Shown one piece after another: positions 47,693 through 57,022 of a stretch of DNA of 64,000 nucleotides (the first letter of the stretch is position 1; each line of letters begins with the position of its first letter). The DNA is from Candidatus Izemoplasma sp. (lineage in GTDB: Bacteria; Bacillota_I; Bacilli_A; Izemoplasmatales; Izemoplasmataceae), in NCBI GenBank assembly GCA_036172455.1, contig JAXKVY010000002.1, positions 1 through 64,000 on the forward strand, given 5' to 3'. The position numbers and the translations under genes are program-made. The notes beneath the pieces are model-generated. The model made no database searches, was not told where the DNA came from, and saw nothing but the letters and a program-made list of their open reading frames with translations.

Positions 47693-47721
47693 AGTGTACG
47701 CAATAATGCACAATATGTCAA
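47693..47721 (-). promoter_or_regulatory. Promoter of the padR-nmrA operon
   Basis: -35 TTGACA (47716-47721), 17 bases, -10 TACACT (47693-47698). Confidence 0.7.
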
Positions 47722-47732
47722 GTTTGACATAT
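47713..47732. promoter_or_regulatory. PadR operator
   Basis: ATATGTCAAGTTTGACATAT: perfect 9-base arms around GT. It contains ATGT-N8-ACAT, the known PadR core, and covers the -35 hexamer. Confidence 0.75.
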
Positions 47733-47744
47733 AAATAAGTCAAA

Positions 47745-47769
47745 AAAATAACGACAGTGTCGTTATTTT
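47745..47769 (-). terminator. Terminator of the Old Yellow Enzyme gene
   Basis: AAAATAACGAC / GTCGTTATTTT arms with a 3-base loop and seven Ts on the minus strand; overlaps the stop codon. Confidence 0.8.
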
Positions 47770-48866
47770 ATTTTGTATCCGCGTTTTTCTAAGCCGTCGC
47801 CCCAATGTTTTAAGCGCTCTTTTAATGGCTTCGGTAAGACTGACGCTTCATCAATAGTATTTTTTAATGGCGCTTCATTAATCAGTTTGTTAGGAATATC
47901 AGGATCTGCGAGCGCGCCCATACCTAAGGCATATAAGTCATATCCTAAACGGTTCGCAAGCTCGACATCTTTTAAACTATGGATCCCGCCAACCCCGATT
48001 AATGGGATCTTATTTTGTAAGACGCTTTGTATTTTGGTGACAACAGGGGTACTGTCTGTTTTATCACGTAAACTTGCTTTATCATAGTGTCCAATTGATA
48101 TATGTAAATAATCTAAGTGTGTCTCACTTAAATAATCAACTAACTGTAAAGTATCGTTTAATGTAATTCCTGGTTCTTCAATTTCCTCAGGACTAAAGCG
48201 ATAGCCAACGATAAATGGACGGTCCGCTTCTTCTTTGACTTCTAACACCGCATCAACAAGCAAACGAATAAAACGCATCCGTTTTTCAACACTTCCGCCA
48301 AACTCATCTATTCGTCTGTTCGAATGCGGACTAAAGAATTGTTGGATTAAGTACGTATTTGCCCCATGTAACTCAACCCCATCAAAACCAGCCTGTAACG
48401 CCCGCTTTGTCGCATCTTTAAAGTCATCAATGATATCATAGATTTCACTGATTTTAAGTTTTTCAGGGGTCACCGCAAACTCACGTTCTGCCTTTACAGC
48501 ACTTGGCGCAACAATCCGTTGGTTCTTAAAGAGATTTGGTTGACACATGCGGCCACCATGATGAAGTTGTAATACCCCAACAGACCCTTCTTCTTTAATC
48601 GCATTAGCGAGTCGTGTCATCGATTCTATATACCGGTCATCACGGATTGTGATTTGATGTTCGAACGCTTGTGCATTTTTATTCACAGCCGTTGCGGCAG
48701 TAATAATCATGCCAAAGGATTTAGCGCGTGCACGATAATACGCCTCTTCTTCTTGTGATAACGTTAAATCGGCATTGGAAGAGTACGTAGTCATTGGTGC
48801 TAAGACGAATGGATTACGTAAGGTAATCCCGTTTTGAAATTGGTATGTTTTTAAGTTTCTAGCCAT
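47763..48866 (-). CDS. NADH:flavin oxidoreductase, Old Yellow Enzyme family
   Basis: 367 residues, a TIM barrel with FMN. LRNPFVLAPMTTYSS at the N-terminus, QLHHGGRMC, GFDGVELHGANTYLIQQFFSP with the substrate-binding HGAN, and the phosphate loop near GVGGIHSLKD. Reduces activated C=C bonds. Closest in layout to Firmicutes NADH-dependent flavin oxidoreductases. Ribosome site GAGGTG. Confidence 0.92.
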   Translation of the reverse strand: MARNLKTYQFQNGITLRNPFVLAPMTTYSSNADLTLSQEEEAYYRARAKSFGMIITAATAVNKNAQAFEHQITIRDDRYIESMTRLANAIKEEGSVGVLQLHHGGRMCQPNLFKNQRIVAPSAVKAEREFAVTPEKLKISEIYDIIDDFKDATKRALQAGFDGVELHGANTYLIQQFFSPHSNRRIDEFGGSVEKRMRFIRLLVDAVLEVKEEADRPFIVGYRFSPEEIEEPGITLNDTLQLVDYLSETHLDYLHISIGHYDKASLRDKTDSTPVVTKIQSVLQNKIPLIGVGGIHSLKDVELANRLGYDLYALGMGALADPDIPNKLINEAPLKNTIDEASVLPKPLKERLKHWGDGLEKRGYKIK

Positions 48867-49090
48867 AATTTCACCTCGTAGTTGAATCGTTTATAGCGTT
48901 TATTCATAGTATTAAATGTTCTTTTGAAACATGTACAATTTTTAAGTAACCGATGAATTATTTATCATCATAAATCATTAAGGAGTTGTCCTTAAACACC
49001 CTCTTTAGAGTGACATAAGAGATGTTAAGGTCATCACTTTCCATCCCACTTAATCATAACATTTACAAACTAAATTTTACATTAAAACGA
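48867..49090 (-). other. Intergenic leader with competing hairpins upstream of the OYE gene
   Basis: 224 bases without a gene. It holds three copies of one short element: TTAAGGA (48978-48984), its complement TCCTTAA (48989-48995) and TTAAGG (49025-49030). The first two form a 7-base stem with GTTG loop, while the second and third could pair instead around CTCTTTAGAG. The two structures exclude each other. No known riboswitch consensus was recognised. Confidence 0.35.
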
Positions 49091-49981
49091 TTATTTTTTA
49101 TCGATGAGATCAATCACGTGCTGTAATAATGATTGTTCATCATCAAAGTTATCTTTATTGACCCACGTGACGTCAAGTTGATTTCTGAAAAACGTATACT
49201 GTTTTTTTGCTAATTGTCGTGTGTGAATAATGATACGCTCTTTCGCTTCTTCACATGTCATCTCTCCATCTAGATAGGCAATTATTTCTTTATAGCCAAT
49301 CGCATCAAGGGCATAACTTTCATCCTTATAAGGATAAAGTTGTTTCACTTCTTCAACTAACCCTTCTTCAAACATCTGTTCAACGCGTTTTTCAATACGT
49401 TGATGAAGTTTTTGACGGTCCATTGTTAAACCAATCATAAGATAGTCATAGACTTTAGTATCTTTATTGGTGTTCTGTGACATTTTATTTGATCCTGCCC
49501 TTGAGATGGCTTGTAACACACGCTTACGATTATTCGGATGATATTTCTTGGCTTGTTTTGGATCTTTTTCCTTAAGTACATCATGTAAGGCTTCATTTGA
49601 ATAGTCATTGTATTGTTTTAACATGTCTTCATTACGTCTTGCGTCTGTAAAGTCATAATCATATAACACACTTTTAATATATAAGCCTGTTCCGCCAACG
49701 ATTAAAGGCATTAATCCTTTATCCTGAAACTCGCTGATCTTTTTTCTCACCATCGATTGAAATAACGCGACACTATATTGTTTATCCGGTGAAAAGATAT
49801 CAATCAAGTGATGTTTTACCTCAGCTTGTTCTTCTTCACTTACTTTTGCACTACCAATGTCTAAGCCCTTATAGACTTGAACACTATCGCCACTAATGAT
49901 TTCTGTGTCATAGTGTTTCGCAAGTTGTAAGGAAAGCTCAGTTTTTCCAATACCTGTTGGTCCGACAATACAGACGATCAT
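49091..49981 (-). CDS. miaA: tRNA dimethylallyltransferase MiaA
   Basis: 296 residues. P-loop GPTGIGKTELS, ISGDSVQVYKGLDIGSAK, and VGGTGLYIKSVLYDYDF. Adds an isopentenyl-type group to A37 of tRNAs reading UNN codons, using a product of the dxs pathway. Overlaps mutL by 4 bases. Confidence 0.96.
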   Translation of the reverse strand: MIVCIVGPTGIGKTELSLQLAKHYDTEIISGDSVQVYKGLDIGSAKVSEEEQAEVKHHLIDIFSPDKQYSVALFQSMVRKKISEFQDKGLMPLIVGGTGLYIKSVLYDYDFTDARRNEDMLKQYNDYSNEALHDVLKEKDPKQAKKYHPNNRKRVLQAISRAGSNKMSQNTNKDTKVYDYLMIGLTMDRQKLHQRIEKRVEQMFEEGLVEEVKQLYPYKDESYALDAIGYKEIIAYLDGEMTCEEAKERIIIHTRQLAKKQYTFFRNQLDVTWVNKDNFDDEQSLLQHVIDLIDKK

Positions 49982-51786
49982 GATTGTATCCTTTTAAAGA
50001 GTTTTTCAATCTCTTGTTGGGTAAACCGGATGGTAACAGGCCGTCCATGCGGACAGGTATAAGGATTGTTACAGTGTTCTAAATCACGTAGGAGTTGTTC
50101 AATTTCACCTTCATTAATATAGTGATTGGCTTTAATCGAATGTTTACATGACAACTCTTTTGCGAGAGGATCGCGTATCATCGCGATACTCACGTCTTCT
50201 TCATTTAAAATCTGTTTAATAATCTCTTCTGCGTACGTTTCTTCAAACCCTTCTAAAAACCATGTCGGGACATGGGTCATGAACAGTTTGTTATCTTTAA
50301 TATCTAAGGTTAATCCCAGTTTGTGAATAATGGGTAATGATTCTTCAAGGGCAATAATCTCATCATTCGATACTTCAAGTTCAATTGGGAGTAATAACGG
50401 TTTTTGTTCAATTTTAGCACTTCCCATATTAGCATAGTATCGTTCGTACCGAATCCGTTCTGCGGCGGCATGTTGATCGATTAAATAGAGTCCCGTTTCA
50501 TTTTGGCAGACTAAATATGTCCCTAAATATTGTCCAATATACTCAAGTCGACTTAATGGGGTTTTGATTTCTAAGCTGTCAGGTACCTTTGATGAATCAA
50601 GGTGTTCTAATGCGTCTTGTGTTTTAGCATACTCCGTCTGAGGCGTTTCTTCAATGTGTGTAACAGGTGCCTTATCTTGTTTAAAGTCTTTATATGACGT
50701 GACTGTTTTTGGTCCTTCTTGGACTGGCTTTGTTTCTCTTAAGTCGAGCGTTTCTTGGGCACTGTCATCTTTGCGTGCTTTCTTCTTAACATCCGGAATC
50801 AAGTCTAAGGAACGTAGTTTACTTTGTAGAGTTTGGATAATTAACTGTCTTAACGTGCGTTCTTCTGTTAGTTTAACTTCAAGTTTTTGAGGATGAACAT
50901 TAACATCAATTAATAACGGATCCATCTCAATAAATAATGCGACAATCGGGTATTTACCGATTGGTAAATATGTATTATATCCTTGTGTGATTGCTTTTAA
51001 TAAACTATTATTTTTTATCATGCGATCGTTCGCAATCACACTCATATGTTTACGCGTTGAACGGTGGATAAACGGTTTAGTTAAATATCCCGATATCTTA
51101 AAATAGCTATTTTCATTTTCAAAATAGCGCATATTTTTAATCACTTCTAAGGGATAGATTTCACTTAAGACTTTTAAGATATCCCCATCACCGGTCGATT
51201 GAAACAGTGCCTTATGATTATTCGTTAATACAAAGCGAATCTCAGGATGGCTTAATGCCATTTTATTTATGTAGTCAACAATATAACTGAGTTCGGTTAA
51301 CGTCGCTTTTAAGTGTTTGAGCCGAGCAGGCGTATTATAAAATAAGTTCTTGACTGTAATCCGTGTCCCTTGGATTGGGGCATGGGTTTCTAAGTTAATG
51401 ACTTGCCCATTTTTGACCTGCATTTTATGGGCTGTTTCACCATTCCCACTAATCATCTCAAGTTCACTTACGCTCGCAATCGATGGTAAAGCTTCTCCTC
51501 TAAACCCGAGTGACTGAATATGAAATAAATCATGTTGGGTCTTTATTTTACTCGTCGCATGGCGTTTAATCGATAAGAACAAATCATCTTTACGCATTCC
51601 TTCGCCATTGTCAGTAACTTCAATGCTTTTTAATCCTTCTTCTAATAAATCAACTTGAACACTTGTACTGTTCGCATCAATCGCATTTTCAACAAGTTCT
51701 TTCACGACACTTGCCATATTTTCAACGACTTCACCTGCGGCAATTAAGTTACTAATTTCTTCATTTAATAAGACTATTTTTGACAT
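49978..51786 (-). CDS. mutL: DNA mismatch repair protein MutL
   Basis: 602 residues. The GHKL ATPase motifs ELVENAIDAN, VTDNGEGM and SLGFRGEALPSIASV are intact. A linker of about 330-410 leads to the C-terminal endonuclease domain with LIDQHAAAERIRYERY and CPHGRP, so this is a nicking MutL as in Bacillus. One oddity: the usual GEVVERPASVVKE reads GEVVENMASVVKE. mutS is not adjacent. Confidence 0.95.
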   Translation of the reverse strand: MSKIVLLNEEISNLIAAGEVVENMASVVKELVENAIDANSTSVQVDLLEEGLKSIEVTDNGEGMRKDDLFLSIKRHATSKIKTQHDLFHIQSLGFRGEALPSIASVSELEMISGNGETAHKMQVKNGQVINLETHAPIQGTRITVKNLFYNTPARLKHLKATLTELSYIVDYINKMALSHPEIRFVLTNNHKALFQSTGDGDILKVLSEIYPLEVIKNMRYFENENSYFKISGYLTKPFIHRSTRKHMSVIANDRMIKNNSLLKAITQGYNTYLPIGKYPIVALFIEMDPLLIDVNVHPQKLEVKLTEERTLRQLIIQTLQSKLRSLDLIPDVKKKARKDDSAQETLDLRETKPVQEGPKTVTSYKDFKQDKAPVTHIEETPQTEYAKTQDALEHLDSSKVPDSLEIKTPLSRLEYIGQYLGTYLVCQNETGLYLIDQHAAAERIRYERYYANMGSAKIEQKPLLLPIELEVSNDEIIALEESLPIIHKLGLTLDIKDNKLFMTHVPTWFLEGFEETYAEEIIKQILNEEDVSIAMIRDPLAKELSCKHSIKANHYINEGEIEQLLRDLEHCNNPYTCPHGRPVTIRFTQQEIEKLFKRIQS

Positions 51787-51847
51787 ATTATCACGCCCTT
51801 ATGTCCATTATAAAAGATATTGTCTAAAAGCACAAAATTATTATTGA

Positions 51848-51873
51848 AAAAATAGCCACAAACTGTGACTATT
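51848..51873 (-). terminator. Terminator of msrB
   Basis: AATAGTCACA / TGTGGCTATT arms (one G-T pair), 3-base loop, six Ts on the minus strand; overlaps the stop. Confidence 0.75.
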
Positions 51874-52297
51874 CTTCAAAAAGTTTTAAGTACTCTTCGT
51901 ATCCTTTTTCTTTCATCTTATCTTTTGGGATAAATTCTAAGGCCGCAGAGTTGATACAATACCGTAAATGACCATTTGGTCCGTCATCAAAAACATGTCC
52001 TAAATGAGAATTAGCAGCTTGACTTCTGACTTCCGTTCTTACCATCCCATGAGACATATCAGCCGTTTCTTTAACCTTTGAAGCTTCCACAGGTTTGGTA
52101 AAACTTGGCCACCCACAGTGGGCATCAAACTTATCTTTTGAAGAGAACAACACCTCTTTTGATACAATATCAACATAGATTCCCTCTTCAAAGTGTTGAT
52201 CATATTTGTTTTCAAATGGGCGTTCAGTCCCATTTTCTTGTGTGACATAATATGATTCTTTACTAAGCTTTTTAATGTCATCTGAATAATCTTTCAA
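51869..52297 (-). CDS. msrB: Peptide methionine-R-sulfoxide reductase MsrB
   Basis: 142 residues from TTG 52297, with GAGGTG 6 bases upstream; the GTG at 52306 is part of that site. [18 protein letters not shown] and the catalytic Cys in RYCINSAAL are present; the two zinc CxxC pairs are not, as in some Firmicutes. Repairs oxidised methionine. Confidence 0.94.
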   Translation of the reverse strand: MKDYSDDIKKLSKESYYVTQENGTERPFENKYDQHFEEGIYVDIVSKEVLFSSKDKFDAHCGWPSFTKPVEASKVKETADMSHGMVRTEVRSQAANSHLGHVFDDGPNGHLRYCINSAALEFIPKDKMKEKGYEEYLKLFEE

Positions 52298-52421
52298 TGT
52301 GATCACCTCATCTTAATTATAACAAATATAAACAGGTTAAGAGAGTCATGTGCTTATGAATCCATAATCTATAGATAGTTCGTATTATTAATATTTCAAT
52401 ATTTTTTTCAATGGACCATAA

Positions 52422-54566
52422 CTAATTGTCTATTAATCCTTGATAGACAAAGGTTTTGTGTTCTTGAATTTCACTTGATAATTGTTCAAAATCTTGTTGG
52501 TCGCCTTGATATTTATCTTCAACATAGAGTTTTGCGCTTTCAAAAGCAATTAACTCATATAAATAATTAAGTTGTCTACCATCAAAATCAGGTGTTTTTT
52601 GATCCTTTTTCTTTAAGTTTCCCATAATCGTCTTATTAATGACATGACTTCCGTTAATCTGGAGAATTCCGCGATCTTCAATGACGTTGGCTTGCCAATG
52701 TCCGGGGTCAAACACCAACTCTAGCTTACTTAATAGACCATCCGCACCATCATCTTTATCCTTGGGTTCTTTGACATATATTACTGATTCGGTGATAATG
52801 TCTTTGACCGTGGCTTTCACAACAATTTTTTCCATATAATCATGTGATGTTACAGACACTTTTATATTGCCAATAGTTTCTGTCACTAGATGCTCTTTGT
52901 CTAGCGTAAATGACTCATTGTCATTGAACAATTGACTTTCATATTCCCTTTTGATAATAACACGTGATTTTAATGGAATAAACGCTGTATCAAACCATAA
53001 GTTAAGATTTGTCGTTTTACTTGGGTTTATATATTTTCTTTTTGGAATAAACTCCAAGCCATTTTCAGGATAGATTATCTTTTCGTTTACGACATTAATT
53101 AATACTGTTGCTGAAAGGTTTTTGTAGACAGCTTCTAAGGTAATGGGCTTTTTGGTAATCCGTTTCCCTTTGATAATAACATATTTGATAACCAAATTAT
53201 CATATTTAATATCATCTTCTTGATAGGTTATCTCACTTGTTTCAATATCAATATCATTATTGGATCTAGCCGATAAAAGAATGGTCTCTTTGGGTTCAAT
53301 ATCATCAGTGTTTATGAACAATTGTAAAGCATATGTTTTACGGCGTGTTATATTGATTTCTGGTCGCGCAAATCTTAATCCTTCTGATGGGGCACTTAGG
53401 CCTTTATCTAATCCACCGATTCGGGAAAGTTTTAACTCGTTAAAATAGCTATTAATTTTTTTTAAGGCATCTAATAACTTTTTATTGGTATTCAAAGAAT
53501 AAGATATACTCTCCCGCTCAATATTAAACTTTTCTATAACATCTCTTAAGACATTGATAACCCGATGGTACATATGATTTGTAAATCGATGTCTTCGATC
53601 AAACCCATCACGGGAATCTCTTAAAATTTCTTCAGGTTCCTTGGCATTTAACTTCTCTCTTAAAACATCACTAATACCATGAATTACATATTCTCCCGCG
53701 ATATAACTAGCCCCATGCGTATGTTCTAAACCAAATAAAGTCTCATCAAAGACCACGTTATTTTCATCTTTAATTATGATTTTTGGGGATGCACTTGGTT
53801 TCTTCTCATAAAGTGTTAAAACAGATTGTAATTTATAGTCATCAAAAGTTAACTGCATACGCTTATTTTTTAAAAGGATCTTCTCGTCATTAATTAAATA
53901 CTCCCTAGAATCTAAACGATGCTTAATTTCATCATCATATAATATGACTTGACGATACGGATTACTAAGGATATACCGTAACATGTAGAATGATTCAATC
54001 GCTTCTTTAATTTTCTTTTGCTTTGGTATCTTAACATGTTTCGGTATACCAAAAAATGCATACGTGCCGCTGTCAATAATACTATATTTTTGTCTTAAAT
54101 AGTCAATATCGTCTTCTAAAACGTTAACTTGAATTTCCTTTTGGTGATCAAAATAAAAATCAATTCTACTAGCTGTATTATCTTTTATGCTTACCATATA
54201 TGCGGGAAAGTTATGAAAGGCACTGAGAAACATAACATCACTAGCACCTTGACCAAATAAACCCCGGACTGCTTTATTTGACTCACTTCCACTATAGTCT
54301 CCCCCGTACCGACTGAATATCTTTTGCATGGTGTCACTGGTCATGCCTTCTGCTTGATCAATTACTTCATATACCCGTCTTTTCCGATGAAGTCTCATCA
54401 AAATTCGATGAGATTTTCCCCTACGATGTGATTCTTCAAGACGATTATAACTATCATCTGCATTAAGAATTATTTCGGTAATTATTTTTAAAAAATTATC
54501 ACCGAAAACTTTTCCAATATCACGCTTTACTTTTCTAGTGGCATCCATTACCGGGGTTCTGTTCAT
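52422..54566 (-). CDS. Orphan GHKL (Hsp90-like) ATPase, 714 aa
   Basis: From ATG 54566 (GGAGG upstream). The N-terminus is a GHKL ATPase: N-box E31..N35..D38 in EIILNADDSYNRL, G1 DQAEGM at 70-75 and G2 GLFGQGAS at 102-109. A middle region (about 200-400) is alpha/beta with a helical SISYSLNTNKKLLDALKKI segment; the C-terminal third looks like beta-sandwich strands, then a helical tail. It is not Hsp90, MutL, gyrase or a histidine kinase. I do not recognise the family; related ATPases occur in phage-defence systems. Next genes are accessory. Confidence 0.75.
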   Translation of the reverse strand: MNRTPVMDATRKVKRDIGKVFGDNFLKIITEIILNADDSYNRLEESHRRGKSHRILMRLHRKRRVYEVIDQAEGMTSDTMQKIFSRYGGDYSGSESNKAVRGLFGQGASDVMFLSAFHNFPAYMVSIKDNTASRIDFYFDHQKEIQVNVLEDDIDYLRQKYSIIDSGTYAFFGIPKHVKIPKQKKIKEAIESFYMLRYILSNPYRQVILYDDEIKHRLDSREYLINDEKILLKNKRMQLTFDDYKLQSVLTLYEKKPSASPKIIIKDENNVVFDETLFGLEHTHGASYIAGEYVIHGISDVLREKLNAKEPEEILRDSRDGFDRRHRFTNHMYHRVINVLRDVIEKFNIERESISYSLNTNKKLLDALKKINSYFNELKLSRIGGLDKGLSAPSEGLRFARPEINITRRKTYALQLFINTDDIEPKETILLSARSNNDIDIETSEITYQEDDIKYDNLVIKYVIIKGKRITKKPITLEAVYKNLSATVLINVVNEKIIYPENGLEFIPKRKYINPSKTTNLNLWFDTAFIPLKSRVIIKREYESQLFNDNESFTLDKEHLVTETIGNIKVSVTSHDYMEKIVVKATVKDIITESVIYVKEPKDKDDGADGLLSKLELVFDPGHWQANVIEDRGILQINGSHVINKTIMGNLKKKDQKTPDFDGRQLNYLYELIAFESAKLYVEDKYQGDQQDFEQLSSEIQEHKTFVYQGLIDN

Positions 54567-54593
54567 AATATCCTCCAGATACACATTAATCGA

Positions 54594-55457
54594 TTATTTA
54601 CGTGGATTTTTAACTTGTTTACGGTCTTGCATGAGTTTAATCATCATCGGATAAAGCCCAAAGCCAATAAAGACTAAAAAGACATTAAATAACGCTTCAA
54701 CATAAACATTATCCGTAATCGCACTAAAGAGTGCTTGCGTTGCACCTAACACAATAAGACCCACAACAACGCGGGTAATACGGTGACTTAGTTTGGGATC
54801 AAACCGAACATTAACGAGTTTATGTTCAAAAATCATTGCGAGTGTAAAGCCAATAAACAAACTAATCCCACTAACATAATAATGTGAGTCAATCACAAAC
54901 AGTACTAACAACGCAATGATTGATCCCGCGAGATACATATGTAGTCTGTATCTATAAAAGGTAAAAAAGATATAGAACCCAATATAAGCAGTAATGACTC
55001 CAAGAACAACAGACGTTAAGACATCTTCTAAGAAATGGACACCTAAATAAAGTCGACTCAATCCCATTAAAAGACCCATACCAATCGCAATAGCGATATA
55101 TTTTTTTTGTTTTAATAGTAAAGCTCCACCCATTAAAAAGGTCGTAAAATGTTGTGTATGTCCACTAGGGAAACTACTCCCACCAGTGGTTTGGGGGCGC
55201 AAGTTGGTCACGCGATCAGGATACTTTTCAAATGGGCGCTGTGCGCCGATTGATCCTTTGAGTAATCCATTTAAAAACCCCGCAGTAAATAACATAAAGG
55301 CTAAAAACTCTCCTTTTGTCTTATCAATACCAAAATAGACAATGGCTAAGACAAGCATATACATCGTTTCTTCACCGAGAAACGATATAAAATTGAAGAA
55401 GAGATCAAAAAATGGCGTTCTAAACTGTTGTATAAATTCAACAGCTTCTATTGTCAT
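54594..55457 (-). CDS. PAP2-family membrane phosphatase
   Basis: 287 residues from ATG 55457 (AAAGGTG upstream), with about eight membrane helices. The three PAP2 motifs are present: KGSIGAQRP, SSFPSGHTQH and SRLYLGVHFLED. Dephosphorylates a lipid phosphate or undecaprenyl pyrophosphate at the outer face. Followed 27 bases later by the GHKL ATPase gene. Confidence 0.92.
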   Translation of the reverse strand: MTIEAVEFIQQFRTPFFDLFFNFISFLGEETMYMLVLAIVYFGIDKTKGEFLAFMLFTAGFLNGLLKGSIGAQRPFEKYPDRVTNLRPQTTGGSSFPSGHTQHFTTFLMGGALLLKQKKYIAIAIGMGLLMGLSRLYLGVHFLEDVLTSVVLGVITAYIGFYIFFTFYRYRLHMYLAGSIIALLVLFVIDSHYYVSGISLFIGFTLAMIFEHKLVNVRFDPKLSHRITRVVVGLIVLGATQALFSAITDNVYVEALFNVFLVFIGFGLYPMMIKLMQDRKQVKNPRK

Positions 55458-55480
55458 CGATATCACCTTTCATCAGTTAA

Positions 55481-56530
55481 TTATGTTTGATTTAGTAACT
55501 TATGGTATCTGTCTGAGAATACATCCCAAAAAGACTGGTTTTGAACACCCATTGGAAAAATAACTTGTCCATCCTGAGTATAGTTACCTTGTACCATATC
55601 ATCTTGTGTTATCACAGGTGGGTAAGACTGTTTATTCAATGTACTCAATTCTAAATCATACTCCATGACTGTGTCATCAAAGTTATCCGTCTCATCAAGG
55701 TCGGTTAAACTGTATGTAACTGCATTTGTGTCATAGTTTACGTTTAAGTAATAATTCGTTATCTCTTCCAATGAATAAAGTCTCAATGAAGTCACGTCTT
55801 TATCTAAGTAATCAACTTTAACACTATAGTTATTAAATTTAAGATTCTCTTCATTTTTATTAAACGTATACTCAGCGATATCTGATGTAAACTGAGTATT
55901 AGATTTATATAAGGCTATAAACTCATCAAAGTTTTGATGATACATTTCATCAATGATGTAGCTACTAAAGCGTAAGGTCTTTTCTAAGGTATTAACATCC
56001 GCATCAAAAATGAGTTCTATATCGGTGTCATCATAAATATTCTTATAAATCATAACGCGAAAAATATTCTCACTTCTACGGTAGACAATATAATTATTAT
56101 TGAACTCAAAAGAGTGTTGGTAATTATTGTTAATCTCTGTTAGTTCTGGCAAATCATACAAGACCTTAGCATCTCTTAACGGTGCAGCAAGATCCCATAG
56201 TGAGTTTTCATCAAATCCATCAATAACTAATGACGAATCATCTTTTAACAATTCAATCACATCAAAAATGTGTCTCTCAAATCCAAACGGTAACTCACTA
56301 AAGTCTTTAAGAATGTCACTGACCTGATCAAACTCTTGTGACGTCATTTGCCAGTCAGTAATCGATTCTTCCTCAAAGAAGTTAGACACAGATAAATAGG
56401 TCCCTTTTATCATGACCTCACAATCACTTTGCACCTCACAGTGTTCTAAATCTGTCATTGGTTCATTATCTTGACACCCTACTAATGTTAATAAAAATGT
56501 GCTCAGTACAACAATTATAACTGTTCTCAT
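55481..56530 (-). CDS. Lipoprotein of unknown function
   Basis: 349 residues from ATG 56530 (AAAGGGG upstream). Signal with lipobox LTLVGC; mature part acidic and rich in Asp, Glu, Asn and Tyr, mixed alpha/beta, no recognised domain or repeats. Cysteines just after the anchor (CEVQSDCEV) could form a disulfide. Ends 23 bases before the PAP2 gene, so both may act at the envelope. Confidence 0.8.
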   Translation of the reverse strand: MRTVIIVVLSTFLLTLVGCQDNEPMTDLEHCEVQSDCEVMIKGTYLSVSNFFEEESITDWQMTSQEFDQVSDILKDFSELPFGFERHIFDVIELLKDDSSLVIDGFDENSLWDLAAPLRDAKVLYDLPELTEINNNYQHSFEFNNNYIVYRRSENIFRVMIYKNIYDDTDIELIFDADVNTLEKTLRFSSYIIDEMYHQNFDEFIALYKSNTQFTSDIAEYTFNKNEENLKFNNYSVKVDYLDKDVTSLRLYSLEEITNYYLNVNYDTNAVTYSLTDLDETDNFDDTVMEYDLELSTLNKQSYPPVITQDDMVQGNYTQDGQVIFPMGVQNQSFWDVFSDRYHKLLNQT

Positions 56531-56592
56531 AATATCCCCTTTCACTAATTTTATGATGTTATCGTGCGTTTAACCAACGCCACGATAAAAGA

Positions 56593-57003
56593 TTATGTAA
56601 AAATACTGCCTGTAATATACGCCATTAAAATGATTAATCCTGGCGCATCTTCGCCGTCTGCGACCATAAACCAAAACGGCATTTGAACGAAAAATAAAAC
56701 GTCGATAAGGAATAACCGTGTCATCAATTGATGACATCCTGTATAGCCTTGGTCACTCTTAAAATTATTTTTTCCAACAAGTAATACAATCTGATAACTT
56801 GTCCATAAAGCAAAGATAAATACAATAGCCGCCATACTAACAAATCCATAAATAGGGTATAGATACCACATAGATATAGTCGTAAGTACTCCAGTAATTA
56901 TATTATAGACTAAGAAACCAATAATAAATAATGCTGGTAACGCTAAAAAGAATATCGCAATTTTTAATAACACCGGGCTATATTTTCCTAATAGGTTAAA
57001 CAT
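56593..57003 (-). CDS. DUF2975-like membrane protein
   Basis: 136 residues from ATG 57003 (AGAAAGAAG upstream). Four membrane helices; the C-terminal MVADGEDAPGLIILM is the DUF2975 hallmark. These proteins usually have an XRE regulator (YozG type) next to them; none is here. It is somewhat shorter than the family at the C-terminus. Function unknown. Confidence 0.7.
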   Translation of the reverse strand: MFNLLGKYSPVLLKIAIFFLALPALFIIGFLVYNIITGVLTTISMWYLYPIYGFVSMAAIVFIFALWTSYQIVLLVGKNNFKSDQGYTGCHQLMTRLFLIDVLFFVQMPFWFMVADGEDAPGLIILMAYITGSIFT

Positions 57004-57022
57004 GTTGTCACTTCTTTCTGTT

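Noticed and set aside
48978-49030. T-box or other known riboswitch
   Set aside because: No T-box sequence, specifier stem, or known aptamer consensus could be found; it is listed only as a structured leader.
56593-56640. A further frameshift truncating the DUF2975-like protein
   Set aside because: Altering the T5 run adds only 4 or 16 residues without a recognisable family C-terminus, so the evidence is too weak.
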